Source: Phytoamicus setariae
Lineage (GTDB): Bacteria > Pseudomonadota > Alphaproteobacteria > Rhizobiales > Rhizobiaceae
Length of the DNA: 64,000 bases
Assembly (NCBI RefSeq): GCF_016722925.1
Contig: NZ_JAEQNC010000002.1
Location: 466,477 to 530,476, forward strand
Reading direction: 5' to 3'
The position numbers and the translations under genes are program-made. Below the pieces are notes generated by a model that saw only the letters and a list, made by a program, of their open reading frames with translations, ran no database searches and had not been told where the DNA came from. This document shows, piece after piece, positions 36,619-46,641 of the stretch; the first letter of the stretch is position 1, and every line of letters begins with the position of its first letter.

Positions 36619-37209
36619 ATGATGCTTCGCAACACCGAAAAATCCTGGGGTCTAGTCTCCTTCCTGTTCCACTGGATCATGGCAGCGCTGTTTCTCTGCC
36701 AGTTCTGGATTGGCTGGTACATGCAGGGCCTCAAGGACCTGCTGGCACAATACAATCTCTATCAGTTGCACAAGTCGTTGGGTTTCACGATTTTGGCGCT
36801 TGCTGTTCTGCGCGTAATCTGGGCGTTGGGCTCATGGCGGCCGGCCCCGCCCGCAAGCATGCCGGAGGTGGAAAAGCAGCTGTCGCGGGGATCGCATTTC
36901 CTCCTCTATCTCGCACTGTTTGTCCTGCCGCTGACCGGTTGGGCCGTCGTTTCGACCTCACCCTTGCCGATCGCCACATGGTTCTTCGGCCTGTTCGTCA
37001 TCCCGTCGCTTCCGCTGGGCATTTCGTTGCACTCGGAACAGGTGTGGACGAGCATTCACGGCTTTCTCGCTTATGGTGCGATCTTCCTGGTTGCCGTCCA
37101 TATTCTTGCCGCGCTGAGGCATCATTTTCATCACAGGGATGATATACTGATGAAGATGGTGAGGCCGGGCTTTGCCGGTCGCAAGGACAGCCGTATCGAT
37201 AAAAACTGA
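36619..37209 (+). CDS. cytochrome b561 family protein
   Basis: A 196-residue inner membrane dihaem cytochrome of the CybB/b561 type, with four helices. Candidate haem-ligand His residues are in FLFHWIMAA (helix 1), YQLHKSLGF (helix 2), SIHGFLAYG and VHILAALRHH (helix 4), the family's arrangement. These proteins carry electrons from quinol, and some relieve superoxide. YceI follows 12 bases downstream with its own ribosome binding site, the usual CybB-YceI operon order. Two adjacent ATG codons could serve as start. Confidence 0.87.
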   Translation: MMLRNTEKSWGLVSFLFHWIMAALFLCQFWIGWYMQGLKDLLAQYNLYQLHKSLGFTILALAVLRVIWALGSWRPAPPASMPEVEKQLSRGSHFLLYLALFVLPLTGWAVVSTSPLPIATWFFGLFVIPSLPLGISLHSEQVWTSIHGFLAYGAIFLVAVHILAALRHHFHHRDDILMKMVRPGFAGRKDSRIDKN

Positions 37210-37221
37210 CAGGAGGCCCGT

Positions 37222-37785
37222 ATGAAGCGAGTGATGCTCATTGCCGTCCTGCTTATTTGGCCGATGGTCGCTTCAGCCGATGCATTCAGCGATGCGGCGG
37301 GCCGCTATCGCGTGCTGCCGTCCTCACGCATACATTTTTCCGTCGCGCAGATGGGCGGCGCGGCCGTCGCGGGAGAATTCAAGCGCTTCAAGGGATCGTT
37401 CCAGCTGGATGGTCGGGACGTCTCGCGTTCAAAGGTCGATTTCACCCTGGAACCCGCAAGCGTCAGCGCGGTCGATCCGCGCGTGGAAGAATTCATACGT
37501 TCCGAGCCGGTTTTCAATGCGGCCAAGTATCCCGTGGTGACGTTTCGCTCCACCAGCGTAAAACGAACAGGCGATAACACCGCCAGCATCGACGGTCGCC
37601 TGACGGCAAAAGGCGTGACCAGGCCGACACGGTTTTCCGTCGCGTTCGGGGGGCGATCCGGCGGGACGCTGAAATTCCACGTCACCGGCAAGATGTCGCG
37701 GGCGTTGTTCGGTATGGATGTCGGAGCGCCGGTCTATTCGAATGTCGTGGTGCTGGATATGATGCTGGTCGGGGCCAGGCAATAG
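37222..37785 (+). CDS. YceI family periplasmic protein
   Basis: A 187-residue periplasmic lipocalin-like protein with a signal peptide (about 1-20, ending ASADA). The mature part has YRVLPSSRIHFSVAQMGGAAVAGEFKRFKG, the standard YceI opening, then VDPRVEEFIRSEPVFNAAKYPVVTFRST and GRLTAKGVTRPT, the signature segments of the family. YceI proteins bind long isoprenoid chains such as quinones. AGGAGG lies before the ATG. It forms an operon with the cytochrome b561 gene, consistent with quinone-linked electron transfer. Confidence 0.9.
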   Translation: MKRVMLIAVLLIWPMVASADAFSDAAGRYRVLPSSRIHFSVAQMGGAAVAGEFKRFKGSFQLDGRDVSRSKVDFTLEPASVSAVDPRVEEFIRSEPVFNAAKYPVVTFRSTSVKRTGDNTASIDGRLTAKGVTRPTRFSVAFGGRSGGTLKFHVTGKMSRALFGMDVGAPVYSNVVVLDMMLVGARQ

Positions 37786-37830
37786 ATGCGGCGTTGCCCA
37801 GGGGCTGGTCCGTCGTTTCAGGGAGAAGGC

Positions 37831-38277
37831 ATGCGTTTCGTAATATTCTTTTTGGGGCTATTTTCCATGATAGGGCAGGGTGCCCATGCCACCGAAGTGG
37901 AGCCACCGTTGAGCAGCAACCGTGGGCCTGTACTTTGCGTCTGGAGTATTACGGTCACGCAGATCGCGGTGGCGGAAAAATGCTTCAAAGGAAAGGATCC
38001 GGAATTCGTCGATACTTTGAAATGGTCGCTCGGCAGGATGGATGCCTTCATCCTCCGTAACTCCAAGATATCTGTGATGGCACTTGAGGCGCGCAGGCGG
38101 AAGCTGAGCAACGATGTACTCAAGAACATGAAAGCCGATGCTGCCGGGGTTTGTGTGCCGGGGCAGCCTCTGCTTGTCTTCTATCCCAAGACGATTCCAC
38201 CCAGGGCCGAGATCGAGGCTGCGACCAACAAGCTGCTCGAGATCAACCGGCGCCCGGAGATGAACCCCTGCATGTGA
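37831..38277 (+). CDS. secreted hypothetical protein
   Basis: A 148-residue protein starting MRFVIFFLG, with GGGAGAAGG just upstream. A signal peptide (about 1-21, likely cut after GAHA) precedes a mature domain with Cys residues in VLCVWSIT, EKCFKGKD, GVCVPGQP and the final MNPCM, giving four cysteines that could form two disulfides. The centre is a basic helix (ALEARRRKLSNDVLKNMK). No family was recognised. It follows yceI by 45 bases in the same direction and may share its transcript. Confidence 0.65.
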   Translation: MRFVIFFLGLFSMIGQGAHATEVEPPLSSNRGPVLCVWSITVTQIAVAEKCFKGKDPEFVDTLKWSLGRMDAFILRNSKISVMALEARRRKLSNDVLKNMKADAAGVCVPGQPLLVFYPKTIPPRAEIEAATNKLLEINRRPEMNPCM

Positions 38278-38391
38278 CGCCCAGCCCGTCAAAAGCACCC
38301 GTGAATGCGAGATGGTGCACGGGGATCGCTTGACCCCGCAGCTTAATCCTTTATTGCCTGTCTCGACCTTATTCAGCAGGGGCGATGGCCG

Positions 38392-39258
38392 ATGCTCACC
38401 TTAAATCCCGAAATGCCGACTGACGAAGACGATGGCGCCTTTGCCGGCGATGCCACCATGGCGGCGCTTTATGCGCATGCTCCGCAATCGGCCAACTTCA
38501 ACAAGCTGAGAAAGCGGCTGATGCGCTCCATGCGCCAGGCCATCGACGATTTCGGCATGCTCAACGGCCAGAAGCGCTGGCTTGTTTGCCTATCGGGTGG
38601 CAAGGATTCGTATGGCCTGCTGGCGCTGCTGCTCGAACTCAAGTGGCGCGGCCTGTTGCCGGTCGAACTGATCGCCTGCAATCTCGATCAGGGCCAGCCG
38701 AATTTTCCCAAGCACATCCTGCCCGACTATCTCACCTCGCTCGGGGTCAAGCATCGGATCGAATATCGCGATACCTATTCGATCGTGAAGGAGAAGGTGC
38801 CTGAAGGAGCGACCTATTGCTCGCTCTGTTCACGACTTCGCCGCGGAAATCTCTATCGCATTGCCCGCGAGGAGGGCTGCGATGCGGTCGTACTCGGTCA
38901 CCATCGCGAGGACATCCTCGAGACGTTCTTCATGAACTTCTTCCACGGCGGCCGGCTGGCATCGATGCCGCCGAAGCTTCTGAACGACGAGGGCGATGTG
39001 ATGCTGTTGCGCCCGCTCGCTTATGCCGCCGAAGACGATCTGGCGCGCTTTGCCACTGCCATGCAGTTCCCGATCATCCCGTGTGATCTCTGCGGTTCAC
39101 AGGACGGGCTTCAGCGCAATGTAATGAAGGCGATGCTGAACGATATCGAAACGCGCATGCCCGGTCGCAAGGACACGATGTTGCGCGCGCTCGGTCACGT
39201 CAATCCATCCCACCTCATGGACCCGAAGCTGTTCGATTTTGCAGCACTGACGGCTTGA
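38392..39258 (+). CDS. ttcA: tRNA 2-thiocytidine biosynthesis protein TtcA
   Basis: TtcA thiolates cytidine 32 of some tRNAs using ATP and an iron-sulphur cluster. The 288-residue protein has the PP-loop [12 protein letters not shown] near residue 66, the [10 protein letters not shown] pair of cysteines near 143 and CDLCGSQ near 230, the cluster-binding pattern of the family. The Asn-Leu-Asp-Gln-Gly segment after the PP-loop and [14 protein letters not shown] are also typical. A 20-residue acidic N-terminal extension precedes the core. The ATG has only a weak upstream site. It is possibly co-transcribed with the inositol-phosphatase family gene 64 bases downstream. Confidence 0.92.
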   Translation: MLTLNPEMPTDEDDGAFAGDATMAALYAHAPQSANFNKLRKRLMRSMRQAIDDFGMLNGQKRWLVCLSGGKDSYGLLALLLELKWRGLLPVELIACNLDQGQPNFPKHILPDYLTSLGVKHRIEYRDTYSIVKEKVPEGATYCSLCSRLRRGNLYRIAREEGCDAVVLGHHREDILETFFMNFFHGGRLASMPPKLLNDEGDVMLLRPLAYAAEDDLARFATAMQFPIIPCDLCGSQDGLQRNVMKAMLNDIETRMPGRKDTMLRALGHVNPSHLMDPKLFDFAALTA

Positions 39259-39322
39259 GCTGTGACTATTCACACGTGACTCAATTTTTCAAACACGCCT
39301 CCCAAGCCGCTGAAAGGATTCA

Positions 39323-40150
39323 ATGAACATGCCTAAGCTGGATATCGAAGCGCTCGCCAATCTGTTGCGGGATGCCGCCAAGGCGGAAATCCTGCCGCGC
39401 TTTCGTCGCCTGGGCGACGGCGATATCCGTATCAAGACGGAAGCTTCCGATCTGGTGACGGAAGGAGATGAGGCGGCAGAACGCTTCATCAAGGCAAGAC
39501 TTGATACGGTGCTGCCCGGTGCATTGTTCGTCGGCGAGGAATCGGTTGCCCATGATCCGGCCTTGTTGCCGAAGCTGGCGGGTGCCGATCTTGCGCTGGT
39601 CATCGATCCCATCGACGGCACGTTCAATTTCGCGTCCGGCATTCCACTGTTTGCCGTCATGGCTGCCGTTGTTTCCAAGGGCGAGACGATTGCCGGCCTG
39701 ATCTACGATCCGATGGGCGATGACTGGGTCATGGCGGAAAAGGGTGGCGGTGCCTGGCAGGTGCGGCCGGACGGCCATCGCACCAAGCTGAGCGTCATCG
39801 CGCCAGCGCCGCTCGCCGAGATGTACGGCATGGCCTCGACGGGCTACCTGCCCGGCGGCAAGCGTGCCACCGTGCTCGGCAACATGGCCAAGCTCCGCTT
39901 CCTGATGAACTACCGTTGCGCCGGTCACGAATATCGGACCTTCGCGTCGGGACACGTGCACTATCTCATGTACAACAAGTTGATGCCCTGGGACCATTTG
40001 CCGGGAACCCTGATCTCGCAGGAAGCCGGTGCCTACGCAGCACGCTTCGATGGCTCGGCATACCAGCCGCACCATGTTGATGGTGGGCTGGTCCTGACGC
40101 CGGACAAGGAGACCTGGGAGCTTCTCCGACGCGAGGTTTTCACTTTCTGA
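39323..40150 (+). CDS. inositol monophosphatase family protein
   Basis: A 275-residue metal-dependent phosphatase of the IMPase/FBPase superfamily. The metal-binding residues are in FVGEES (Glu), VIDPIDGTFNFASGIPLFAV (Asp-x-x-Asp-Gly-Thr) and near the C-terminus WDHLPGTLISQEAGA (Trp-Asp). The sequence departs from SuhB-type enzymes in the C-terminal motif (WDHLPG in place of WDxAAG), so the substrate may be a different sugar or nucleotide phosphate. GAAAGGA precedes the ATG. It converges on the MFS gene with an 11-base overlap. Confidence 0.87.
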   Translation: MNMPKLDIEALANLLRDAAKAEILPRFRRLGDGDIRIKTEASDLVTEGDEAAERFIKARLDTVLPGALFVGEESVAHDPALLPKLAGADLALVIDPIDGTFNFASGIPLFAVMAAVVSKGETIAGLIYDPMGDDWVMAEKGGGAWQVRPDGHRTKLSVIAPAPLAEMYGMASTGYLPGGKRATVLGNMAKLRFLMNYRCAGHEYRTFASGHVHYLMYNKLMPWDHLPGTLISQEAGAYAARFDGSAYQPHHVDGGLVLTPDKETWELLRREVFTF

Positions 40151-41405
40151 CGGCGTATTGGGTGCTGGCGCCGAAAAGTTTGCCCTTTTCGGCGACCAGC
40201 ACGCAGCCGATCGCGATCAGCGCCAGAAAGAAGAAGCCGGCGGCAACGGGCACGATCGTCCCGTCATAGGCATAGCCGATCATGGCGCCCATAAGGGCTC
40301 CACCGACCGTTTGCATGAAGCCAAACACCGAGGAAGCAGTGCCGGCAACCGCGCCGAGCGGCTCCATGGCGAGCGTCATCGTGTTCGAACCGACCAGGCC
40401 GAAGCTGAACATGATCAATGTGAACACGATCATGAAGGGTGTAAATGGCAGCATCTCCATGCTCGCCAGGGCAAGCATGACCGCGCTGAGCGTGCAAAAC
40501 GTCAGCAATGCCGCATGCGCCACGCGCCGCATGCCAAGCGCGCCGACAACGCGCGAATTCAGGAACGATGACATCGCCATCATCGTCGCGACGAAACCGA
40601 AGGCGATCGGAAACGATGAACCCAATCCATAGATGTCGACATAGATCTGTTGCGCGGTGCCGATGAAGCCGAACAGGGCAGCCATCACGAACATGCTGGA
40701 AATGCCGTAGAAAAACGCGGTCCGGTTGGAAAGCACCAATCGGAACCCCTCGGCAACCACGGCGGGATGCAACGGCCGACGCTTGCCTGGATCCAGCGTT
40801 TCGTCCATCCGGAAGTAGCCCCACATGCCGATGACGATTGCCAGCGCCGCCATGAACAGGAAGATAAGCTGCCAATGGCCTGAGAAAAGCAGCAACTGGC
40901 CGACCGCCGGAGCAAAGACCGGAACGACCATGAACACCATCATGATCAGCGACATGACTTCGGCCATCGAGCGTCCCGCAAAACGGTCCCGCACCACGGA
41001 TTGGGCCACGACCCGCGTCGATGCTGCGCCGATGCCTTGAACGAAGCGCAGCGCCAACAAGGTCTCGAATGTCGGGGCTATTACAGCGAACCCGGCGGCC
41101 ACGATGTAGATGATCACTCCGGCAATCAGCGGCTTGCGCCGGCCGAACCGATCCGCAAGCGGGCCGAAGAACAGTTGCGCAATGCCGAAGCCGATAAGGT
41201 ACGACGTGATCACAAGCTGGCGCTCGTTTTCGTGAGCCACCTGCAATGCTTCTCCCATCTTCGGAAGGGCAGGCAGCATGATATCGACGGCCAGCGCGTT
41301 GAGCGCCATGAACGCTGCCATCATGGCGATGAACTCGGGCCGGGATACTGTGCGGGGAGAAGTGGACATTGCAAAGCTCGCTGAACGCGTAATGTTTTTG
41401 CTCAC
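40140..41405 (-). CDS. Bcr/CflA-type MFS exporter (tandem copy 1)
   Basis: A 421-residue major facilitator protein with twelve membrane helices. The loop after helix 2 has the MFS motif A in GPLADRFGRRKPLIAG, and helix 1 shows MALNALAVDIMLPALPKMG, typical of the Bcr/CflA drug-resistance branch. Such carriers expel drugs or small peptides by proton antiport. The start could be the given ATG or MSTSPRTV twelve codons later. It is followed upstream by a second gene of the same branch, 33 bases away, so both may be one transcript. The substrate is unknown. Confidence 0.85.
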   Translation of the reverse strand: MSKNITRSASFAMSTSPRTVSRPEFIAMMAAFMALNALAVDIMLPALPKMGEALQVAHENERQLVITSYLIGFGIAQLFFGPLADRFGRRKPLIAGVIIYIVAAGFAVIAPTFETLLALRFVQGIGAASTRVVAQSVVRDRFAGRSMAEVMSLIMMVFMVVPVFAPAVGQLLLFSGHWQLIFLFMAALAIVIGMWGYFRMDETLDPGKRRPLHPAVVAEGFRLVLSNRTAFFYGISSMFVMAALFGFIGTAQQIYVDIYGLGSSFPIAFGFVATMMAMSSFLNSRVVGALGMRRVAHAALLTFCTLSAVMLALASMEMLPFTPFMIVFTLIMFSFGLVGSNTMTLAMEPLGAVAGTASSVFGFMQTVGGALMGAMIGYAYDGTIVPVAAGFFFLALIAIGCVLVAEKGKLFGASTQYAVRK

Positions 41406-41438
41406 GTCAGCCGGATGCCGGCGCGGGCCATGTGGTCG

Positions 41439-42677
41439 TCAGGCGCGGAACATGCGTCCGCGCTCGGTCCAGAAGACCGCGCACGTCGCAAGCAGTCCGC
41501 CCATCCCGAAGGCAAAAGCCAGTGGCGTCACGGTGCCGTTATAGGCCTGGCCAACAACGCCGCCGAGCACAGTGCCGATGCTGGTAGTCACGACGCCAAA
41601 GAGCGCTGCGGCAATGCCGGCGATGTGGCCGAGCGGCTCAAGCGCAATCGCGTTGAAATTACCCTGCAAGACGCCGAAAGACATCATGCAGATGGAAAGC
41701 AACGTGAATGCTACCCAGAATGGCGGTGTTCCGGCAAATGACAGTGCCAGCAGTGTCAGGCCGGAGGCGGTGAAAATGAGCAGCGCACCATGCGCGACCG
41801 GCCGCATGCCCAGTTTTCGTACGATCCGTGCGCTGAACAGGGCGGCTATCGCGACGCCTACGGACGAGCCGCCAAATGCAAGCGGAAACAGGGTGCCCAA
41901 TGCATAGAGTTCGCCGTAAACCTGCTGAACCGAGACGATGTAGGCAAACAGCGATGTGAGCGTCATGGTTCCGGCGACTGCATAGCCCGCGGTAATGCGG
42001 TTGGTGCAGATTTCCTTGAACGCGCTCCACAGGCTCCCGAAGGAGAGGGACCTGCGATCCTTTTGCGCAAGCGTCTCGCTGAGCCGGGTCGTCATCCACA
42101 TGAGGATAAGGCCGCCCGCGACGGCGTTGAAGATGAAGATGCTTTTCCAACCCGCCAGAAGCTCGAAGGATTGGCCGATGGTCGGCGCAACGATCGGAAC
42201 GATCATGAAGGTGGTGAAGACGAACGTCAGAACGCGGCCCATGGCCTGACCGGAAAAGCAATCGCGCACCATCGCCATCGTTACGACCTGCAATGCAGCC
42301 GCGCCGGCTCCCTGCACGACGCGCATGGCAAGCAGTGACGTAAAGTCCTTGGTGAAAATGGCGGCAATCGACCCAGCGAGGTAGAGCAGCAGGCCAGTGG
42401 CCATCAAAGGCTTGCGCCCGAAGCGGTCGCTGAGCGGGCCGTAGAACAGCTGGCTAACGGCGAACGTGACGGCAAACACCAGAATGACGAGCTGACGGCT
42501 GTTTTCATCGACCACACCAAAGGCGGTTCCGATTGCGGGCAGAGCCGGCAACAGGATGTCGATCGACATGGCAGCGACGGCCGCGAGTGACGCGCACATC
42601 GCGATGAATTCGAACATCGACAAATTGGAGCGAGTGGAGGCATGGCTGCCGCCGCCCTGCAAACTGACATCGTGCAT
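41439..42677 (-). CDS. Bcr/CflA-type MFS exporter (tandem copy 2)
   Basis: A 412-residue MFS protein parallel to the downstream gene: MSIDILLPALPAIG in helix 1 and motif A as GPLSDRFGRKPLMATG. The start MHDVSLQG was chosen because AGGT stands before it; a longer frame upstream is possible but non-homologous. Twelve helices are predicted. The two copies have diverged well beyond a recent duplication. The pair reads towards the inositol-phosphatase gene and is preceded by the glutaredoxin gene in the same direction, about 120 bases away. Confidence 0.83.
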   Translation of the reverse strand: MHDVSLQGGGSHASTRSNLSMFEFIAMCASLAAVAAMSIDILLPALPAIGTAFGVVDENSRQLVILVFAVTFAVSQLFYGPLSDRFGRKPLMATGLLLYLAGSIAAIFTKDFTSLLAMRVVQGAGAAALQVVTMAMVRDCFSGQAMGRVLTFVFTTFMIVPIVAPTIGQSFELLAGWKSIFIFNAVAGGLILMWMTTRLSETLAQKDRRSLSFGSLWSAFKEICTNRITAGYAVAGTMTLTSLFAYIVSVQQVYGELYALGTLFPLAFGGSSVGVAIAALFSARIVRKLGMRPVAHGALLIFTASGLTLLALSFAGTPPFWVAFTLLSICMMSFGVLQGNFNAIALEPLGHIAGIAAALFGVVTTSIGTVLGGVVGQAYNGTVTPLAFAFGMGGLLATCAVFWTERGRMFRA

Positions 42678-42800
42678 GTAATACCTGCAATTAAATAAGC
42701 TGATGCGGGTCGGGAGCACTCGCATCCAGAAAAAAAGCTGGAAAAGATACGGGCCGGAAATCCGGCCCGCCTCATTGCCTGACGTGAAGTCAAGAAGCGA

Positions 42801-43139
42801 TCAGGCTGCCTGACCCTTGAATGCAATGCCGTTGTCGGACAGCGCCTGCTGAAGTTCGCCGGACTGGAACATCTCGGTCACGATATCGCAACCGCCGACG
42901 AATTCGCCCTTGATATAGAGCTGCGGCACGGTCGGCCAATTCGAATAATCCTTGATGCCCTGACGGAGGTCAGCATCGGCAAGCACATTGTGGCCCTTGT
43001 AGTCCACGCCGACGTAATCAAGGATCTGCACGACCTTGCCGGAGAAGCCACACTGCGGAAAGTCCGGAGTGCCCTTCATGAAGAGAACCACGTCGTTGGT
43101 CTTCACTTCATTGTCGATGAATTCATTAATGCCGCTCAT
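42801..43139 (-). CDS. grxD: monothiol CGFS glutaredoxin
   Basis: A 112-residue class II (Grx4-type) glutaredoxin. The active site is PQCGFSGK, about residue 30, in the sequence [13 protein letters not shown] typical of this class, with [19 protein letters not shown] forming the glutathione-binding strand. These proteins hold a [2Fe-2S] cluster with glutathione and pair with BolA in iron sensing and cluster transfer. AAAGGA precedes the ATG. bolA lies upstream on the same strand, but an unrelated secreted protein gene stands between them. Confidence 0.95.
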   Translation of the reverse strand: MSGINEFIDNEVKTNDVVLFMKGTPDFPQCGFSGKVVQILDYVGVDYKGHNVLADADLRQGIKDYSNWPTVPQLYIKGEFVGGCDIVTEMFQSGELQQALSDNGIAFKGQAA

Positions 43140-43283
43140 TTTGTGGTCCTTTCACATGCGGGGTCAAGATCCGCAGCTTGTATCATGTGCACTAGATAGC
43201 AATCTGCCCTGAAAAATTCTAGCCGCCGAATGGCAAAACTGGAAGGGTATTTGCGAAATGGCGCCTCGGTCTGGCAGGAACAT

Positions 43284-43841
43284 TCACTGTGTCGCGTCGC
43301 ACCTTTGCTCGGTAGTCGCAGCTACCTTCAGCGTTTTGGTATCCAGTGTCTTCCTGACCGAGATCACGGAACCCAAGCCATTCGCCTGGTTTTCAGCAAA
43401 AGTCGGGCAGTCCTTCGCCGTTGCTTGCCGTTCCCTCTGCCAGAAAGACAGTCGGTTGCCGCTCAGTTCGTAGTCGTCGGCAGGCACATCCAGAACGGGT
43501 TTGCGGCTCTCGAGATCATAAACGACAAGATCCCCCTGAGGTCCGGTCGACCGTCGCAGTATCAGGAACTTGCCCGCGAGCTTGTCGAACCACAATGGAT
43601 CTCCCTGTTCGCCGATAAGCAGATCCGCCTTGGAGGCATCAAAGGTGCAGCGCGCGGATTTCTTCTTGCCCTTAAGCGCGGTAACGGCGAGTCTCGATCC
43701 TGCATCCTCGTCATAAGACTGGACGGCGACATGGTATTCCTTGTTCGCATGGCATTCGACCTCGCCGGCCTGGGTAGGGCAACTGGTTCCGATTACGGCG
43801 GCGAGCGTCGAGGCTGCGAGGAGAGCAAACGGCTTAAGCAT
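43284..43841 (-). CDS. secreted hypothetical protein between bolA and grxD
   Basis: A 185-residue protein; the start MLKPFALLAAST opens a signal peptide (about 1-26, cleavage near TQAGE). An earlier in-frame codon would precede the signal. The mature part has EVECHANKEYHVAVQSYDEDAGSR, SARCTFDASKADLLIGEQGD, DYELSGNRLSFW and a final EQRCDATQ; four cysteines could pair. A beta-rich lipocalin-like fold is possible but not shown. No family was recognised. It separates bolA from grxD. Confidence 0.65.
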   Translation of the reverse strand: MLKPFALLAASTLAAVIGTSCPTQAGEVECHANKEYHVAVQSYDEDAGSRLAVTALKGKKKSARCTFDASKADLLIGEQGDPLWFDKLAGKFLILRRSTGPQGDLVVYDLESRKPVLDVPADDYELSGNRLSFWQRERQATAKDCPTFAENQANGLGSVISVRKTLDTKTLKVAATTEQRCDATQ

Positions 43842-44020
43842 GAAATCACCTGAAAAATTGACCCAAGTCGGCGCGATGCACCACACCAGACAGAACGTGC
43901 GACAGCCGGAATTTCAAACGGCCGCTACGCAAAAAAATGTTCAACCGGAAAGGGATTCATACAAGGAGTGCGGCGCGACAAAGCGCGCGCCGTATTCGTG
44001 ACTGCTTGGTACGCGTTCGA

Positions 44021-44254
44021 TCAATCGGGTGCGGACGTCTGCAGGGCCAGGGCATGTAGCACGCCGCCCATCTTTCCCTGCAGGGCGTCATAGACCATCT
44101 TGTGCTGCTGTACGCGGTTCTTGCCGCGGAACGCCTCAGCAACGACTTCGGCGGCATAATGATCGCCATCGCCGGCCAGATCGCGGATCACGACCTTTGC
44201 GCCGGGGATGCCCTGTTTGATCATGTCTTCGATTTCGCCCGGGTTCATCGGCAT
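44021..44254 (-). CDS. bolA: BolA family protein
   Basis: A 77-residue BolA-type protein with a class II KH-like fold. The core is IKQGIPGAKVVIRDLAGDGDHYAAEVVAEAFRGKNRVQQHKMVYDAL, with the conserved His in VQQHKMVY near the metal- or cluster-binding site, and HALALQT at the end. BolA forms a [2Fe-2S]-bridged complex with CGFS glutaredoxins and, in rhizobia, is linked to iron control. It starts 15 bases after the purL stop with GGAG upstream, so it belongs to the purL transcript. The partner grxD lies about 880 bases downstream. Confidence 0.92.
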   Translation of the reverse strand: MPMNPGEIEDMIKQGIPGAKVVIRDLAGDGDHYAAEVVAEAFRGKNRVQQHKMVYDALQGKMGGVLHALALQTSAPD

Positions 44255-44268
44255 GGAACTTCTCCTGC

Positions 44269-46500
44269 TTATTCGGTGGCGGGCAACTCGCCCGCCATGA
44301 AGTCAGGGAACCATGATTCATGTGCCTTTTGCAATTGTTCAATTGCAACGGGGCGTGCAGAACCGAGCTGGACCGAGGCCCCGCCGGTGGTGCCGATGAA
44401 CGGTGCGTAGATGCCGCGCGCTTCGGCAAGCCGCAGTACCTCATCGCGATCACCCTGCTTGACGGTCACAACGTAGCGGTTCTGATCTTCACCATAGAAT
44501 ACGGCCACCGGATCTGCACCTTCGAGGATGTCGATCGTCGCGCCGATGTTGGAGGCCATTGCCATTTCGGTCACGGCCAGAGCAAGTCCGCCAGACGAGC
44601 AGTCGTGCACGGCGGTGGCCAGCCCATCGCGAATGAGTTCGCGGACGAAATCGCCGACCTTACGCTCGAGCGGCAGATCAACGGCAGGCGGCGGGCCATC
44701 GGTGCGGCCGTGGATGTCGCGCATATAGACGGACTGGGCAATGTGCGTGCCCCATCCTGCCGGTGCGCCGATCAGGAAGATGGCCTCGTCTTCCTCGGCA
44801 AATCCGATCCGCGCCATGCGCTTCCAGTCGTCGATCAGGCCTACGCCGCCGATTGTGGGGGTCGGCATGATCGCCTGGCCGTTGGTTTCGTTGTAGAGCG
44901 ATACGTTGCCCGAAACGATCGGGAAATCGAGCGCCGTGCAGGCTTCGCCGATGCCCTTGATGGCATGCACGAGCTGGCTCATGATTTCAGGCTTTTCAGG
45001 ATTGCCGAAATTGAGATTGTCGGTGGCCGCCAGCGGCAGAGCGCCGGTGGCCGTCAGGTTGCGCCAGCACTCGGCGACCGCCTGCTTGCCGCCTTCGAAC
45101 GCATCGGCCTCGACATATCGGGGCGTGACGTCGGACGAAAATGCCAGCGCCTTGGTCTTGTGGCCCTCGACACGCACCACGCCGGCGTCGCCACCGGGAA
45201 GCTGCAGCGAGTTGCCCTGGATCAGCGTGTCATACTGCTCGTAGACCCAGCGGCGCGAAGAATTGTTGGCCGAGCCGACGAGCTTGATCAGCGCATCGGC
45301 GACATCGGCCTGCGGCACGTCGTTTGCAGCCAGCGGCGCCGGCTTGACGGCCGGCGTCCAGGGACGGTCATACTCCGGCGCCTGATCGCCGAGATCCTTG
45401 ATCGGCAGATCGGCGACCTGGATGCCCTGATGCAGGACGCGGAAGCGCAGGTCATCGGTCGTCTTGCCGACGATGGCGAAGTCGAGGCCCCACTTAACGA
45501 AGATCGCCTTGGCGACCTCTTCCTTGGCGGGTTCGAGCACCATGAGCATGCGCTCCTGGCTTTCCGACAGCATCATCTCGTAAGCGCTCATCTGCACTTC
45601 GCGCACGGGCACCTGGTCGAGATTGAGTTCGATGCCGAGATCGCCCTTGGCGCCCATTTCGACCGCCGAGCAGGTGAGGCCGGCAGCACCCATGTCCTGG
45701 ATGGCGATGACCGCGCCGGTCGTCATCAGTTCGAGGCAGGCTTCCAGCAGGCACTTTTCGGTGAATGGGTCGCCGACCTGTACGGTCGGGCGTTTCTCCT
45801 CGATGGACTCGTCGAACTCCGCCGATGCCATGGTCGCGCCGCCGACGCCGTCGCGACCGGTTTTTGCGCCGAGATAGACGACAGGCAGGCCGACGCCCTT
45901 GGCTTCGGAGAGGAAGATGGCATTGGACTTGGCAAGTCCTGCAGCAAACGCATTGACGAGGATGTTGCCGTTGTAGCGCGCATCGAATTCGACTTCGCCG
46001 CCGACGGTCGGCACACCGAACGAATTGCCGTAACCGCCAACGCCGGCAACGACACCCGATACGAGGTGGCGTGTCTTGGGATGGTCCGGAGCACCGAAAC
46101 GCAGGGCGTTCATGGCAGCAACAGGGCGCGCGCCCATGGTGAACACGTCACGAAGAATACCGCCGACGCCGGTGGCAGCACCCTGATAGGGTTCGATATA
46201 GGAGGGGTGGTTGTGGCTTTCCATCTTGAAAACCACGCAATCGCCGTCATCGATATCGACCACGCCGGCATTCTCGCCCGGGCCCTGGATGACGCGCGGA
46301 CCCTTGGTCGGCAGCGTCTTCAGCCACTTCTTGGAAGACTTGTACGAGCAGTGCTCGTTCCACATCGCCGAGAAGATGCCGAGCTCGGTGAATGTCGGTT
46401 CGCGCCCGATCAGCGACAGGATGCGATCATATTCGTCCGGCTTCAGGCCGTGGCTGGCGATCAGGTCCGGGGTGATGGGGCGGTCGTTGGAAACGGTCAT
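44269..46500 (-). CDS. purL: phosphoribosylformylglycinamidine synthase subunit PurL
   Basis: The small-type PurL that, with PurQ and PurS, converts FGAR and glutamine to FGAM in purine synthesis. The 743-residue protein starts at MTVSNDRP, since the upstream frame is not part of the family. It has [26 protein letters not shown] (ATP-binding), [39 protein letters not shown] and the late [10 protein letters not shown]. This length is the split-subunit type and fits with separate purS and purQ in the window. It reads into bolA. Confidence 0.97.
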   Translation of the reverse strand: MTVSNDRPITPDLIASHGLKPDEYDRILSLIGREPTFTELGIFSAMWNEHCSYKSSKKWLKTLPTKGPRVIQGPGENAGVVDIDDGDCVVFKMESHNHPSYIEPYQGAATGVGGILRDVFTMGARPVAAMNALRFGAPDHPKTRHLVSGVVAGVGGYGNSFGVPTVGGEVEFDARYNGNILVNAFAAGLAKSNAIFLSEAKGVGLPVVYLGAKTGRDGVGGATMASAEFDESIEEKRPTVQVGDPFTEKCLLEACLELMTTGAVIAIQDMGAAGLTCSAVEMGAKGDLGIELNLDQVPVREVQMSAYEMMLSESQERMLMVLEPAKEEVAKAIFVKWGLDFAIVGKTTDDLRFRVLHQGIQVADLPIKDLGDQAPEYDRPWTPAVKPAPLAANDVPQADVADALIKLVGSANNSSRRWVYEQYDTLIQGNSLQLPGGDAGVVRVEGHKTKALAFSSDVTPRYVEADAFEGGKQAVAECWRNLTATGALPLAATDNLNFGNPEKPEIMSQLVHAIKGIGEACTALDFPIVSGNVSLYNETNGQAIMPTPTIGGVGLIDDWKRMARIGFAEEDEAIFLIGAPAGWGTHIAQSVYMRDIHGRTDGPPPAVDLPLERKVGDFVRELIRDGLATAVHDCSSGGLALAVTEMAMASNIGATIDILEGADPVAVFYGEDQNRYVVTVKQGDRDEVLRLAEARGIYAPFIGTTGGASVQLGSARPVAIEQLQKAHESWFPDFMAGELPATE

Positions 46501-46641
46501 CTGGATCTCAAGCTCGTTGGGAGGCGCTGTCCGCCTGCCTATAAACCATGAAGTACTTAAGCGCGACAGGAAAATGACCGGATTAACAGGGCGGGCGGAC
46601 AAACTGCCGGCGTCAAGGTTTTGCCTGCCGCTGGTGCCATG

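Noticed and set aside
44320..46551. A 743-residue open frame antisense to purL
   Set aside because: It lies wholly opposite purL, whose motifs are unmistakable; the long antisense frame is a by-product of GC-rich codon use and shows no family motif.
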